Assembly: GCA_004431415.1 (NCBI GenBank)
Contig: QPMI01000564.1
Coordinates: forward strand, 186,001-250,000
DNA from: Cyanophora paradoxa
Lineage: Eukaryota; Glaucocystophyceae; Cyanophorales; Cyanophoraceae
DNA: 64,000 nucleotides
Direction: 5' to 3'
Each line of letters begins with the position of its first letter. The first letter of the stretch is position 1. Below, one piece after another: positions 33,345 through 44,087 of the stretch. The position numbers were made by a program, and so were the translations under genes. The notes beneath the pieces were generated by a model. The model was not told where the DNA came from. It searched no databases and saw only the letters and a program-made list of their open reading frames with translations.

Positions 33345-36300
33345 TCAGGCCCAGGCCGGGTAGGCGAGTCTGTAATGAATCAGACCGCGCAGGATTTGGT
33401 TGAGCTGCTCGGTGCAGGGGGCGGGAAGGCGAGGCCGCGGAGGGCCATAGAGACGTAGCGGAATGGTGGGGAGGCGGCCCCTGTTATCCCACATGGCGTC
33501 CACTATGGCGTTGTGGACCATTTGCTCGGAGAGGGGCCGGAGGGCGGGCGGGCCTGCGCTCACCGTCTCAGTGTCGTTCAGTGGCCCGGGAAGTCGTCCT
33601 CGGGCTGAGCACCGGCGGCATGTCATCGTACGGCGAGTTGGCGACGGCCGAGGCCTGCGACGGCGGCGGCGAGCCCGGGGCGGCCGAGCCCTGCGTGGCG
33701 AGGGCCGCCGAGCGCGCCGAGGCGAGCGAGGCCTGCGAGGGCGCCGGCTCCAGCTCCATGTCGAAGACGCCGCCCTCCACGGCGACGGGGACGACGGGTG
33801 GCGAGGCCGGGATCGCGCGGGCCTGCTGCGTGGCGGGGACCTGAGCCGAGAAGTTCTCGAGCCGCCACTCGCGGCAGCCCGGGCACTCACCTGGACGAGG
33901 GGCTCGCGGTTGGCGACGGGCGGCGTCGGCAGGGCCTGCGTGGGGGCGTCACTTACAGAAGCCGAAGGCGCCGGCCTTGTGGGGCGGGGCGTCGGGGTCG
34001 CGGGGCGTGCTATAGGCCTCCGAGCCCTCCGATTCAGAGTCACTCACCGGGCTGAGAGGGTGGGGTGAGAAGAGGCCGAGGCGGGCCTTCTTGGCGGGCA
34101 GGAGGTGGGAGCCGTTGAGGGCGCAATCGGCGCGGTGGGCACACCTCTCTCCGTAGGTGGGGCAGAGGGCCGGGGCCGAGGGCGCCGGAGCCAAGGACGC
34201 CGGAGCCAAGGACGCCGGAGCCGAGGACGCCGGGGGCTGGAGGAGGCGGTGAGAGGGGCCGAGGAGGAGAGGAAGGGGGAAGGGCGCGGGCACCGGCGCC
34301 GGGACGAGGCCCTCCTCCAGCAGCCGCATCTGCGCCTCCTTCGCCTTCTCGTCGATGCGGGCCTCGAACGTCGCCCAGTTGAAGCCGACGGCGTCCGCCT
34401 CCGCCAGCTCGGGGAGGCCGTGCTCGTCGAACGCCAGCGCGGGCCGCCCGCTGAAGCCGAACGGGGCGGGGGGCGAGAGCGCGTTGTCCCCGACGCCCCA
34501 GACGGCGCTGAACGCCGCATCGTCCCAGCGCGCCTCCGCCTCCGCCTGGCCCTCGTCCCTTGCCTCGTCAATCTCGTCGTAGGGGAGCGACCCGATCTTG
34601 ATGATGGAGGCCTGGATCAGCACAAACTCGCGCTGGAAGAATTGGACGAGCGGGATGGTAACTGCGGGAGAGGGGGTGAGCGGGGAGAGCGCGGGGCGCA
34701 GGCCAAGGGCGGGGGCGCAGGCCAAGGGCGGGGCGGACGCACATTCGATGCCGTAGGCCACCTCCTTGATGTAGCGGCCCCGGCGGCCGATCTCCTTGGC
34801 CAGCATGCTGCACTCCTTGCGCGCCGGGTGGCCGTGGCCCCACTCTAGGTTGCAGAAACCTTCTCCGGTGCAATCTGGTGCAATCTGTGTCGACCTGTGT
34901 CGACCTGTGTCCAGCTGTGCCCACCCGTGTCGACCTGTGCCCACCCGTGTCGGCCTGTGCCTACCCGTGTCCGCCTGTGCCTACCCGTGTCCGCCTGTGC
35001 CTACCCGTGTCCGCCTGTGCCTACCCGTGCTCCCTGTGCCTACCCGTGTCGGCCTGTGTTTCGCCGTGCCACCCTGTGTGTTTGTGCAACCGGTACCGGT
35101 ACCCTGTGTAAATCGGTAAAAAACTCGATTTTATCGCGTAAGTCGTGCTCGTGGCCGGCGCACCCGCCGCGCAAAACTTATCTAGATTTATTAATATACA
35201 TATAGGTTTTATGTAAAACTTATTTATAAATTATACTCCCGTGCAATTTGTGTTTACCCATGCAATTTGTGTTTACCCATGTTCACCCGTGTTCACCCAT
35301 GTTCACCCATGCCTACCCATGCGGACCTGTGCCTTCTCGTGCTTCTTGTGCTTTCCCGTGCTTTGCCGTGCTTTCCCGTGCTTTGCCGTGCTTTCCCGTG
35401 CTTTGCCGTGCTTTCCCGTGCTTTGCCGTGCTTTCCCGTGCTTTCCCGTGCTTTCCCGTGCTTTGCCGTGCTTCTCTGTGCAATTCTGTGTCAAATTTAC
35501 ACAGGAGAAGGTTTCTGCAAGGCACCACTCCATGGCGATCATCGCCTTCGCCAGACGGACGCCCTCGATGTGCCACTCGTCCATCAGCGCCTCCAGCTTG
35601 GCGCAGATGCGCATCCAGAAGAAGACGCGCTTGAGCTTGTCGCGGTCGAATTCGGCGTCGCCGCTCTTGCTGCCCCAGTCGCGCAGGTCCGTCTCCTCCG
35701 CCTTCTTCACCTTCTCGTACCAGCACTTGATCTTCTCCGCCTGGCGCTGGAACTCGTCCGCCCGCGCCGTGAGAACGTCCGACTCCTCCTGCGCTCCGAG
35801 GGCCCGGGTCAGGGAGGAGAGGCGGGCTAAGCGGGGCGGCGGCGGACCGTGTGCGAGAGCTCGCCGACGATCACGGAGATGGCCGCCGAGAGGATCTCAC
35901 GGGCGCGGGCCGGCCCGTTTGGGTGGCCCTCGCGCAGAACCTCCTCCAGCTTCAGCACGGCCGCCCGCGCGAGATCGCGGTGGCGCTGGCGGGTCTCGTC
36001 GCTCCGGCCCTGATCCACGAGAAGCTGGAGCTGGGGCCGCATGCCGGAGTCGCAGACGCTGGCGTACTTCCGAAGGGCCGCGCAGGAGAGCACCTTCTGC
36101 ACGCTGACCAGCCAGTACGCGTAGCCCAGCGGGCTCTCCGCGCTCGGGTTCTCTCCGACCTGCGGACGCGACCTTAGCGCGCGCAGAAGCAGGGGAAAGG
36201 GGAAAGGGCGGGCTCTCGCGCACGTAAATGTCATCGGCGCAGGAGAGGAACATGTGATCAACGACGTCGAAGAAGCCGCCGGACGGGAGCGTGCCGACGC

Positions 36301-37141
36301 CGTGGTACGCGCCTTGGATGGTCTCACCGGCGCAGATGCCGGCCTGGACGGTGACGGTGTACTGCGAGGCCGGCGGCCCCTCCTTCACGTAGACGAAGTT
36401 GAGGTCGTACTTCTTGGCGTACGTCGGGTTGATGCGCTTGGTGACGATGACGTAATCGCACCGAACGCCGAGGCCGGACGGGCTGGCCTTCTCCTTCTCC
36501 GTCACCGACGCCAGGCACTGATCCCGCGCGATCAAGAGCTGCGGCGGCCCGCGCGTGAGCAAGCGCGGGCACGCGAGCGCAGGGAAGGGCCCTCACCCCG
36601 TGGGCGCCGCCGCTGCCGGATTTGAGGTCCGCGAGGAACTCCTTCTGCTCCGGAGTGCCGGAGAAGATCGCGCGCGGATGGAAATCGCGATGGAGCGCGA
36701 TGCTGTTGAAGCAGCCCGCCGCCGCATTGTCGGACATCAGCAACAGCGCCACATCGCCGTGCGTGAAGCCGTACTTCGCCTTCACATACTCCGGCAGCTC
36801 GTGAATGCTGTAAGGCACGATCTGCGCGCGGGGCACGCGAGCCGGGGCATGTGAGCCGGGGCCGAAGCGGTGCGGGCGAAACCGCGAACCTCGTTGAACT
36901 TATTAACCGGCGTGAACTGGCCCTTGGTCTTCAAGCGCTTCGGGTGGCCGTCCGTGTTCTGGATCTTCTTCAGCCCGCCAAACGGCTCGAAGCGCGGCAC
37001 GCCGGCCGAGTTGAACACGCTATCGTAGGTCATCGCGTTGAGCACCTCCTCCGCCGATAGGCTGCCGAGATCGCGGGCTATGCTGTCCTGCTCGCCGGGC
37101 TGCTGCTGCTTCGCGCAGGAGCGGAAGGTCGCCGCCTGCAT
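33345..37141 (-). CDS. Large spliced gene of unknown function, probable provirus gene
   Basis: A multi-exon minus-strand gene starting at the ATG at 37141 (MQAATFRSCAKQQQPGEQDS). Exon 1 ends FNEVRG at a GTTTCGC donor. The next exons read IVPYSIHELPEYVKAKYGFT to KSGSGGAHG, then RCDYVIVTKRINPTYAKKYD to CADDIYV, then ESPLGYAYWLVSVQKVLSCA to IVGELSHT, then ADEFQRQAEKIKCWYEKVKK to AMEWCLAETF. The coding region is interrupted by a 671-bp TIR element and resumes with RKECSMLAKEIGRRGRYIKE, QFFQREFVLIQASIIKIGSL and VGFNWATFEARIDEKAKEAQ. The 3' part is Pro/Ala/Ser-rich and the last frame (LTEQ-like CTEQLNQILRGLIHYRLAYP, stop 33345) may be a separate gene. Introns are GTGCGC...CAG, as in the host. The block VGFNWATFEARIDEKAKEAQ has a counterpart in the divergent SF3 gene. 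No family is recognised. Confidence 0.5.
34850..35520. mobile_element. 671-bp introner-like element with 17-bp terminal inverted repeats
   Basis: TTGCAGAAACCTTCTCC at 34850-34866 is the exact reverse complement of 35504-35520. Both ends fall inside coding sequence of the minus-strand gene. Removing a GT...AG intron from within the repeats (donor T|GTGTAAAT, acceptor GAAG|GT) keeps the reading frame (AETFSCFCNLEW). The inside holds two tandem arrays: 20-base units TGCCTACCCGTGTCCGCCTG at 34930-35070 and 10-base units CCGTGCTTTC/CCGTGCTTTG at 35345-35480, around a short AT-rich centre. Confidence 0.75.
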
Positions 37142-37484
37142 GGTGCGGCAGACGGGTTCAACGAACTACGTGCGCAGCTGTTAGTGCCCGCGGGGTTCAC
37201 AACAACGTCTCAACGGATTCCGTTCACGGTTTATTCCCCCGTTGACTTCTTCCCCCCCTAACTCGCAAAGACTCAGACTTGAAGCGCGCTTCTCCCCCCC
37301 TCCAAATCGCGTACCCCCCCAGGCTGCAACCCCCCGTCGGTTTCTCGCTTTTTCTCTCTGGCGATGCAATGCAAGCCGCTCGTTCAAACCAGCTGGAAAC
37401 TTGGCGCCAAAGCCTTCGCAGCCCGCGCGCAGCACTCGCAGCAGCGGCGGCAGCAGCAGCGGCGGCAGCAGCAGCGGCGGCAGC

Positions 37485-40400
37485 ATGTCTCGGCTCGCGC
37501 TCCCTCCGGAGATCCCGGCTAAGCTGGCGAGGAACACACTGTACGACGTTCTCTGCATCGGCGACAGCTTCGGCATCGATTGGACGGTCTTCGAGGCCGG
37601 CATCAGCGACCAGGCAAAGGAGGCGCAGGCCCGGGCGCTGGAGGACGGCATGCAGTTCAGCCCGAACAGCAAGGATGTGCTGCGCAAGACCGAGCTGGCC
37701 GAGCGCAAGCGCAAGCTGGCCGCGGCGCGGACCTTGAACCTCGAGGGCGCCCCCGGCCCGTCGGTGCAGTTCTCCATCGACTCCGTCCTGTCGCGGCTGC
37801 GGCTCGCGGAGGTGCTCGCTGCCTCTTTCTCTCTGCGCTCGCAGCGGCTGAGGCGCCGCGGCGCATCGCAGGACGCGGACGTGCGGGCGATGCACGCGGC
37901 GCTGAACATGACGGAGGAGAACTTCGACACGCCGAGCAAGCCGAAGCCCGGGCGCGATGCCGACGCCCGCCGGCTGTTCGCGGCGCAGCGCCTGCGGCTG
38001 CTCATGGGCGCCGTGCCCGGCACATCGCCAAGGGCGAGTGGCGCACGATTGGCCTGCTGACGGGCCCGGAGGAGTTCTACTTCAACCGCATGGCGGAGGC
38101 GGCCGGGCACCTGCTCTGGCTGCTGGTGCTCAGCTCGGACCCGGCCTACAAGCCCGAGGTGCGCCCCAGCCGCCCGTGCAGCCGCGACCGCCCTCCCCGC
38201 CGACCCCGCCGGCCCGCAGATGCTGGCGAAGGGCATCATGGGCATCGAGGTGCGCTGCATCAAGCAGAACAGCCGCGACTTCATCACGCGCCACGAGAGC
38301 TCGGCGGTCTGGGGCGAGCGGCCGGACACCGGCGTCCTCACCGACGCCTACGCCATCCGCATCGTGCTGGAGGCGGCCTGCCGGACGTGCCGGGACCGCC
38401 ACGGGCGCCAGGGCATCTGCGCCTTCGACCTGGTTCCGGAGTTCGAGGTGCCCGGCGTCACCATCGGCGACCGCGTGCAGGTGCGCCGTTTCTATTTGGA
38501 TGCTATTTAGATGCTATTTAGACTATTTAGATGCTATTTAGACTATTTAGATGCCATTTAAACCCCCTCGCAGGTCATCCGGCGGTGCTCGATGCCGGAC
38601 TCGCACGGGCGCCCCATGATCCACGGCGCCGTGAAGTACGTGGTGCCGCGGCGCACCCTCGCCCTCGCCTTCTTCGTCCCCGTCTTCGACAAGGCGGCCG
38701 CCGCCGCCGCCGCCGCGCCTCCGCCCCGCCCCATGCTCGCGGCCACGGAGTCCTCGGATTCCGGCTCGGATTCCGAGGAGGAGCGCGACGCCGAGGCCGC
38801 CGCCGCGGCCCGGGCGCTGGACTTCACGGAGGAGGAGCTCGAGCGGGCGCGGAGCCTGCCGCGCGCCGGCCGGGAGATGACCGCCGTCTTCAAGGCGGCG
38901 ATCGGCGAGGCGACGGCCTCCGCCTCCGGCGACGGGGCCGGAGTTAGCAAGATCACGGCGGAGGGCCTCGCGCGCGCCATGCGCGTGGCCCAGGCCCAGG
39001 CCAGGCGAAGGGCAAGGGCAAGGGCAAGGTCGCCTACATCAACCTCAAGTTCGAGAAGGAGGACGTGCCCGCCCCGGCAGCGCGGCGCGATCTCGGCGAG
39101 CAGATGGAGGCGGCGGCCCCAAGGCGGCCGGCCCGAGCCGGCCGGTGCGCCCTCCCCACCCAAAATTCTGAGCCTTGGGCGTTCCGGCACCGCAAAGGAA
39201 TGACCCTGCCCACAGAGGAGGAGCTGGAGGCCGAGCGCGAGATGGAGGAGGAGGCCGCGCTGGCGGCGGCGGCGGACGCGAAGGCGGCGCGCGAGCTGGA
39301 GGTGGCGGAGGAGTACGCGATGGAGCTGGAGCGCGAGCGCGAGCGCGAGGGCGAGGCCGACGCCGAGCTGGCGGCGGCGGCGGCGCGGCGGCGGGGACAC
39401 CTTCGAGCCCGAGCCCCCGTCGACGAGTTCTACCCCCTCCCGCCCTCCCCTCCCTCGAGTACGCCCCGCCGCCGCCCGTGGAGGAGTTCTCGGACGACGA
39501 GCCCAGCGACGCTGGCCCCAGGCCGCCCCTCGTCTCCCCCCGCCGCCGCCCGCCCCCGTGCCCCCGCCAGCCCCGCCGCCTCTGACGTCTCCTGGCGCCC
39601 GAGCGGCAACCCCTCGGCCTTCAGGGACTTCAGCCCGGTGCGCCTCTCGCAGGTCCCGCCGCCGGCCCGCATGCCCCTCCGCCCCCTCCGGCCCTCCGGC
39701 CCTTCCGGCCCCTCCGGCCGCCCGCGCCGCGCCCCGCTCCCGCCGGGCCCAGCAGCGCAAGGAGCGCGAGCGGCAGGAGCGGCAGCGGCAGCGGCGGGAG
39801 GCGGGGCGGAGGAGGACTACGACGAGGGCCTGGAGACGGCAAGCGACGACGAGCCGCCGCGCGCGAACAAGCTGGAGGTGGCGCGGGCGGAGCTGGCGGC
39901 GACGGTCATCCCGGCGCCGGTGATCAACACGCGCCGGTACGAACGAGTGACGACGCACAAGGACGACAACATGGCGCGCAAGAAGGCTGCCATCCAGGAC
40001 TCGCTGCGCGCCTGGATTTCTGCGTCGGTGCGCCCCTTTGCCTGCGCGCCCACCCCCTTAGAAGCCGGAGGCGGCCGTGGCCCAGCTGCTTAAGGCGCTG
40101 GCCGCCTCCGGCCGGTGCGCCCCCTCCCCTCGATCGAGCCCCGCTAACGCCCTTTTTGCCCGCGCCCGCAGGGAATCGCGCGCCGGCGGCCGATGGCCCC
40201 CGGGGAGGACCCCGTCTTCATGCAGAAGCTGCCGGGCTGCTTCGTCTACGAGAAGGTCACCGCGACGCAGTTCGAGGGCAACGGCACGATGGACGAGGTG
40301 ATCTCGAAGCTGGCGATGGCCTTTCACGCTGCGTACGGCGACAAGCCCGAGCTCTTCGAGTTCACCTTCTCCAAGGAGGTGCTCACGGGGGAGATCCGCC

Positions 40401-42808
40401 GATTCGTGGAGAAGTCTCTCTTGCTCCACGACGTCTGCCCCGAGATGCCCGTCATCCCGGGCCACCCCTTCGCCTGCGACTCCCGTGCGCCCCGTACACC
40501 CCCCCCCCCCACCCGGTACCCCCCTGACGCCCTCCTTTGCGCAGATTTCGTCGTGCGGACGCCGCAGGACAAGAACGGCGACGCCTGCGTCCTCATCATG
40601 GCGCACGAGGTGGCGGAGAAGCGGTACAAGGGCTACATGAACACCTGCTACATCCAGGGCCGCCTGCCGGACGGCATCGAGGAGGCGGCGGCGAACGTCG
40701 ACTTCCCGCGCGTCCTCTCCATGCTCATCGACCACATGCCCAAGTGCGCTCAGCACCTGGCGGACAACGGCTACGTGACGCCGGACGAGATCGGATACGC
40801 GGCGGCCGTCCTCTACGCCTTCAACACCGTCGGGCCGTGGCACTTCTGCGACAAGCCCGTCTTCGACCGTGCGCCGCGCGCGGAGTTCGAGGCGCCGGCG
40901 AGGGCGCCCAGCTGCAGTACTGCGGCGTCATCAAGGGCCAGTCTGGCACCGGTTCGCCCCCTTCCTTTCCTTTCCTTTTCCCTTTCTCTCTGACGCCGCG
41001 GCCGCGCGCGCAGGCAAGTCGACGGTGACGGGGATCATGAACGAGTGCTATGCGCCGGGTCAAATCTGCGTCTACCGCCCCTCCAGGGGCTCGGCCTTCT
41101 CGGAGCACGGCGGTGAGGAGGCGCTCTGCATGATCATGGCGGAGGGCCTTGACCTGAAGGCCTGCACGGAGGAGGAGCTCAAGATGCGCTCGGGCGACGC
41201 CTACGCTCGCAACTTCAAGTTCGCGAAGGGCAGCGACCGGCGCTGCAAGCCCCTGCGCAAGACGCTTGTGATCGTCTGCAACGGCTTCCCGCAGGTTCGC
41301 CCCCTCCCTTTCTTTCCTTTTCCTTTCCTTCCCTTTCTCACCCCTCCCGCGCGCAGCTCGCGAACCGCATGCTGGAGTTCTTCTCGCGCATCGTCCTCAT
41401 CACGCTCGACCACAAGCCGCTCAAGAAGCGCACCCACCTCCAGGCCGACATCCGCGAGAACGAGCTGCCGGCGCTGAACGTGGTGGCCTACACCTACGCC
41501 TGGAAGATCATCCACGCGCTCTCCGACGGCGAGGCGACGTGCATCCAGGCCTTCGAGCCGGTGTGGCTGCGGGAGAAGCGCCTCGCCTTCTGGCAGGAGA
41601 CGGCCTCCTGCTCCCTCACCCGCTTCATCATCACCCACTGCGTCGTCGACCCCACCACCTACCTCGTCGGCTCGGAGACGGAGGGCGGCATGACGAGCGT
41701 GGCGGGCATCTGCGAGTACGTCTCGCGCACGGAGGGCCCGGACGCCTCCGCCGCCCTCGCCGCCGACATCGAGAACGGCGCGCTGGACGAGACCATCGCC
41801 GCCTTCGGCCCAAGTGCGGCCTCTTCTCCTACAAGGCCGGCGGCGTCTGGGAGACCTACATCCGCGGCATCGTCCCAAGGCCCCGCTCTCCTTGGCGCGA
41901 GCCAGCCGGCCCTGCAGGCCATCCGCTTCACCCTGCCGGCGGACCCGGAGATCGGCCCCTTCCCCGTCAAGGCCTCGACCAGGGGCAAGGGCAAGCGCGC
42001 CCGCAACTCGGCCCCCGGCTTCGTCCCGCCCCCGCCGTTCGCCCCCGCCGCGCCCGCCCAGCAGCCCGCCGGCCAGCAGCACGCCGGCCAGCAGCGCATC
42101 GACGAGATGCTGCCGCGCCAGGTCCGGCCCCGCACCCGCGCCCTCCCCGTACCCCCCTTTCCCCCGCCCCCCTCCTGACCCTCGGGCCAGGGCGAGGGCG
42201 CCTCCCCCGCGGGCAGCTTCCGCAGCAGCCCCGTGGACGGCGGCGCCGGCCCCAGCGGCTACGGCAGCTCGGGCTCGCGCTCGGCCTCGGGCTCGCGCGC
42301 GCGCTCGGCCTCGGCCGCCCCCTCCAGCAGCGCCGGCCCCAGCCCCGTCCCTTCTCCCTCGCCGACCGCAGCCCCGTCCCGCCGCCTTCGCCGCGCCCGT
42401 CCCCGGCCCGGCGCCGTCCTCTCCGCGATCCAGGGCTTCGGGGCCCAGCAGGAGGCCGAGCGGCAGGCGCTGGCGGCGCGCCAGGCGCGCGAGGCGGAGG
42501 AGCGGCGCCAGGGCCTCTGGGCCCAGCGCCTCCAGCGCACCCTCGCCTTCCGCGCCGAGCTGGAGGCGGGCTTCCGCGCCGGCCAGATCTCCGGCGCGGA
42601 GGCCTCGGAGCGCTGGCGGGCGTTCGAGGCGGAGACGGCGGGGCTGTCGAAGGGCCTCGGCTACAGCTACCGGCGCGTGCCCGTGCCCAAGGACTACGCG
42701 TCGGCCGCGGCGCTGGAGGCCTCGCGGGCGGAGATCGACGCGGCGGAGATGCAGGCGGAGCGCGAGGAGGCCGAGGACAACGCGCGCTTCCGGCACCTCC
42801 ACCACTGA
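37485..42808 (+). CDS. SF3 replicative helicase, spliced, with long N- and C-terminal extensions
   Basis: It starts at ATG 37485 (MSRLALPPEIPAKLARNTLY). N-terminal exons carry FGIDWTVFEAGISDQAKEAQ, TGPEEFYFNRMAEAAGHLLW and MGIEVRCIKQNSRDFITRHE. One frame break near 38025 has no intron-like ends. A Glu/Ala-rich charged middle (about 38.7-40.0 kb) leads to PGCFVYEKVTATQFEGNGTM and the helicase core: Walker A GQSGTGKST, sensor-type motif C TLVIVCNGFPQ, arginine-finger region FFSRIVLITLDHKPL and ENELPALNVVAYTYAW. A 62-bp intron (40952-41013) splits a Gly codon in the Walker A loop and another (41295-41356) follows motif C. Other introns are GTGCGC...CGCAG, e.g. 38481-38573. The C-terminal tail is Ser/Pro-rich, then helical, ending ARFRHLHH-stop. 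The next provirus gene starts 48 bases later. It probably unwinds DNA behind the HUH nickases; that link is inference. Confidence 0.75.
38491..38560 (+). repeat. Tandem TATTTAGATGC/TATTTAGAC repeat inside an intron
   Basis: The intron 38481-38573 of the helicase gene consists mostly of 9- to 11-base units TATTTAGATGC and TATTTAGAC. It is AT-rich against a GC-rich background and contains in-frame stops, supporting its removal by splicing. Confidence 0.8.
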
Positions 42809-42822
42809 GGCCTCGAGGCGGT

Positions 42823-42832
42823 ATTTTTTCTC
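42823..42832 (+). promoter_or_regulatory. Provirus promoter word (ATTTTCT-type), first of a series
   Basis: ATTTTTTCTC lies about 25 bases before the ATG at 42857. The same word, consensus about ATTTTCTNAGG on the coding strand, recurs before most provirus genes. Plus-strand examples: 43124, 43651, 44056, 47314, 57261, 57644, 59041, 62178, 62556, 62773, 63262 and 63761. Minus-strand examples start near 44832, 45192, 46710, 49376, 51994, 54610, 54888 and 55673. Position 10-60 bases before the start codon in both orientations argues for a promoter or leader element. Confidence 0.7.
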
Positions 42833-42856
42833 AACCCCTTCCAATTCGGTCCCGCG

Positions 42857-43048
42857 ATGGCCTTCGCTGACAGCTACCCACAGCACTACACCCTTGGAGC
42901 CCTCGCCGCGACCCTCACCTGGCTCCTCGGCGGCACCCCCACCGCCTCGGCCGTCATAGGCGTGGGGTTCGGGTACGCCGCCAAGAGCCTCTACGCGCCC
43001 GGCTCCTACTCGATGGCGACGGCCGGCATGCGCCCCGCCGGGCGTTAA
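42857..43048 (+). CDS. Small membrane protein
   Basis: 63 residues with two hydrophobic segments (YTLGALAATLTWLLGG and ASAVIGVGFGYAAKSLY) and a short basic end. It is the first compact gene after the SF3 helicase, with a promoter word about 25 bases upstream. Small one- or two-pass membrane proteins of this sort are common minor virion components in nucleocytovirus relatives. The specific role is unknown. Confidence 0.65.
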   Translation: MAFADSYPQHYTLGALAATLTWLLGGTPTASAVIGVGFGYAAKSLYAPGSYSMATAGMRPAGR

Positions 43049-43155
43049 CTCTCCCTTTTCAAAGTTCCATTCCCCCCTTTCCCTTTTCAAAGTTGCGACG
43101 TCCTTTTGAGTCCGTTGGCATTTAAATTTTCTTCATCGTCTGTACACGTCTAAAC

Positions 43156-43647
43156 ATGCCCAACGCCGTAGAGAAGCTGTTGTGTACGGTGTTCAAATCG
43201 GACTCGCGCTGCAGCAAGATCGGCGAGGCTGCCAAGGGCGGGGGCGGGGCGAAGGCCGGCGGCGGGGCGGAGGGGCCTAGGATCAAGGCGGCGGACCCGG
43301 CGCCGCCCGCGCTGAAGTCGATTAGGGCGGCGGGCAAGGGAAGGGGCATCGGGGCGCTGTCCCTCGTGGCGATCGCCCCGGGCCAGCGCGAGGCGGCGCA
43401 CGGGGCGACGGCGGCGCTGGTCTCGCAGAGGCAGGCGGAGGCCTACCCGCGCCTGGGCGAGGGCCTGCACCCGCCCGGCGGCCGCGCGTACGACGTGAGC
43501 GCCTACTTCGACAACGCCAACGGGCTGAGCCGCCAGGAGATCTGGGCCTGGGAGGCGCGGCGCGCGGTCGACGGGCACCTGCCGTTGCTCGTGGCGCTCG
43601 GCGGCTCGCTCCTCATGGTCTGGTACCTGCGCGGCCTCGCCATTTAG
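43156..43647 (+). CDS. Tail-anchored membrane protein
   Basis: 163 residues: a Gly/Ala/Lys-rich, probably disordered N-terminal half, a middle with YDVSAYFDNANGLSRQEIWA, and one C-terminal membrane helix (LPLLVALGGSLLMVWYLRG). AAATTTTCTT lies about 22 bases before the start. Candidate virion membrane protein; no family recognised. Confidence 0.65.
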   Translation: MPNAVEKLLCTVFKSDSRCSKIGEAAKGGGGAKAGGGAEGPRIKAADPAPPALKSIRAAGKGRGIGALSLVAIAPGQREAAHGATAALVSQRQAEAYPRLGEGLHPPGGRAYDVSAYFDNANGLSRQEIWAWEARRAVDGHLPLLVALGGSLLMVWYLRGLAI

Positions 43648-43673
43648 ATAGATTTTCGAAGCGCTAGCTAAAG

Positions 43674-44075
43674 ATGGGCTGGGTGGACGCCGTGCTCACC
43701 AAGGTCTTCGGCCCGAAGAGCGCGCAGCCGCCGCCGAGCTTCAACCTGGCCGCGGCGATCAGCACGACGATCGAGCGCAAGAACAACGAGCTCATCCTCA
43801 AGAACGACGGCAAGCTTCCCTGGGCCGATGTGGCCGCGGGAGCGCTGGGCAGCACGCTGACGGGAATTGATCGGACGGGCGCCGCGGGCGTGAAGGTCGG
43901 GCAGGCGGTTGCGGCCGTGCCGGAGCTTGCGATGAAGGGCTGGCACTACGCCAAGATCGCCGCCGGCGTCGCCGCGGTGCTCCTTGCGATCTGGCTCGCG
44001 TGGCAGCTGCGCAGCGCCTACCAGGGCGCGCGGCTTCAGAGCGCGCAGCTCGACTATTTTCTAAAGGCTAGGTAA
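43674..44075 (+). CDS. Single-pass membrane protein
   Basis: 133 residues with one membrane helix near the C-terminus (IAAGVAAVLLAIWLAWQL) and a short basic end FLKAR. The soluble part includes STTIERKNNELILKNDGKLP and a Gly/Ala-rich patch. The promoter word GATTTTCGAAG ends 13 bases before the start. It is one of three consecutive small membrane-protein genes and probably virion-associated by inference. Confidence 0.65.
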   Translation: MGWVDAVLTKVFGPKSAQPPPSFNLAAAISTTIERKNNELILKNDGKLPWADVAAGALGSTLTGIDRTGAAGVKVGQAVAAVPELAMKGWHYAKIAAGVAAVLLAIWLAWQLRSAYQGARLQSAQLDYFLKAR

Positions 44076-44087
44076 AGCGAGCGAACC

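Noticed and set aside
34878-35634. Long Cys/Pro/Val-rich and Phe/Cys-rich plus-strand frames resembling repetitive surface proteins
   Set aside because: They come from the 20-base and 10-base tandem arrays inside the TIR element; the coding strand here is the minus strand.
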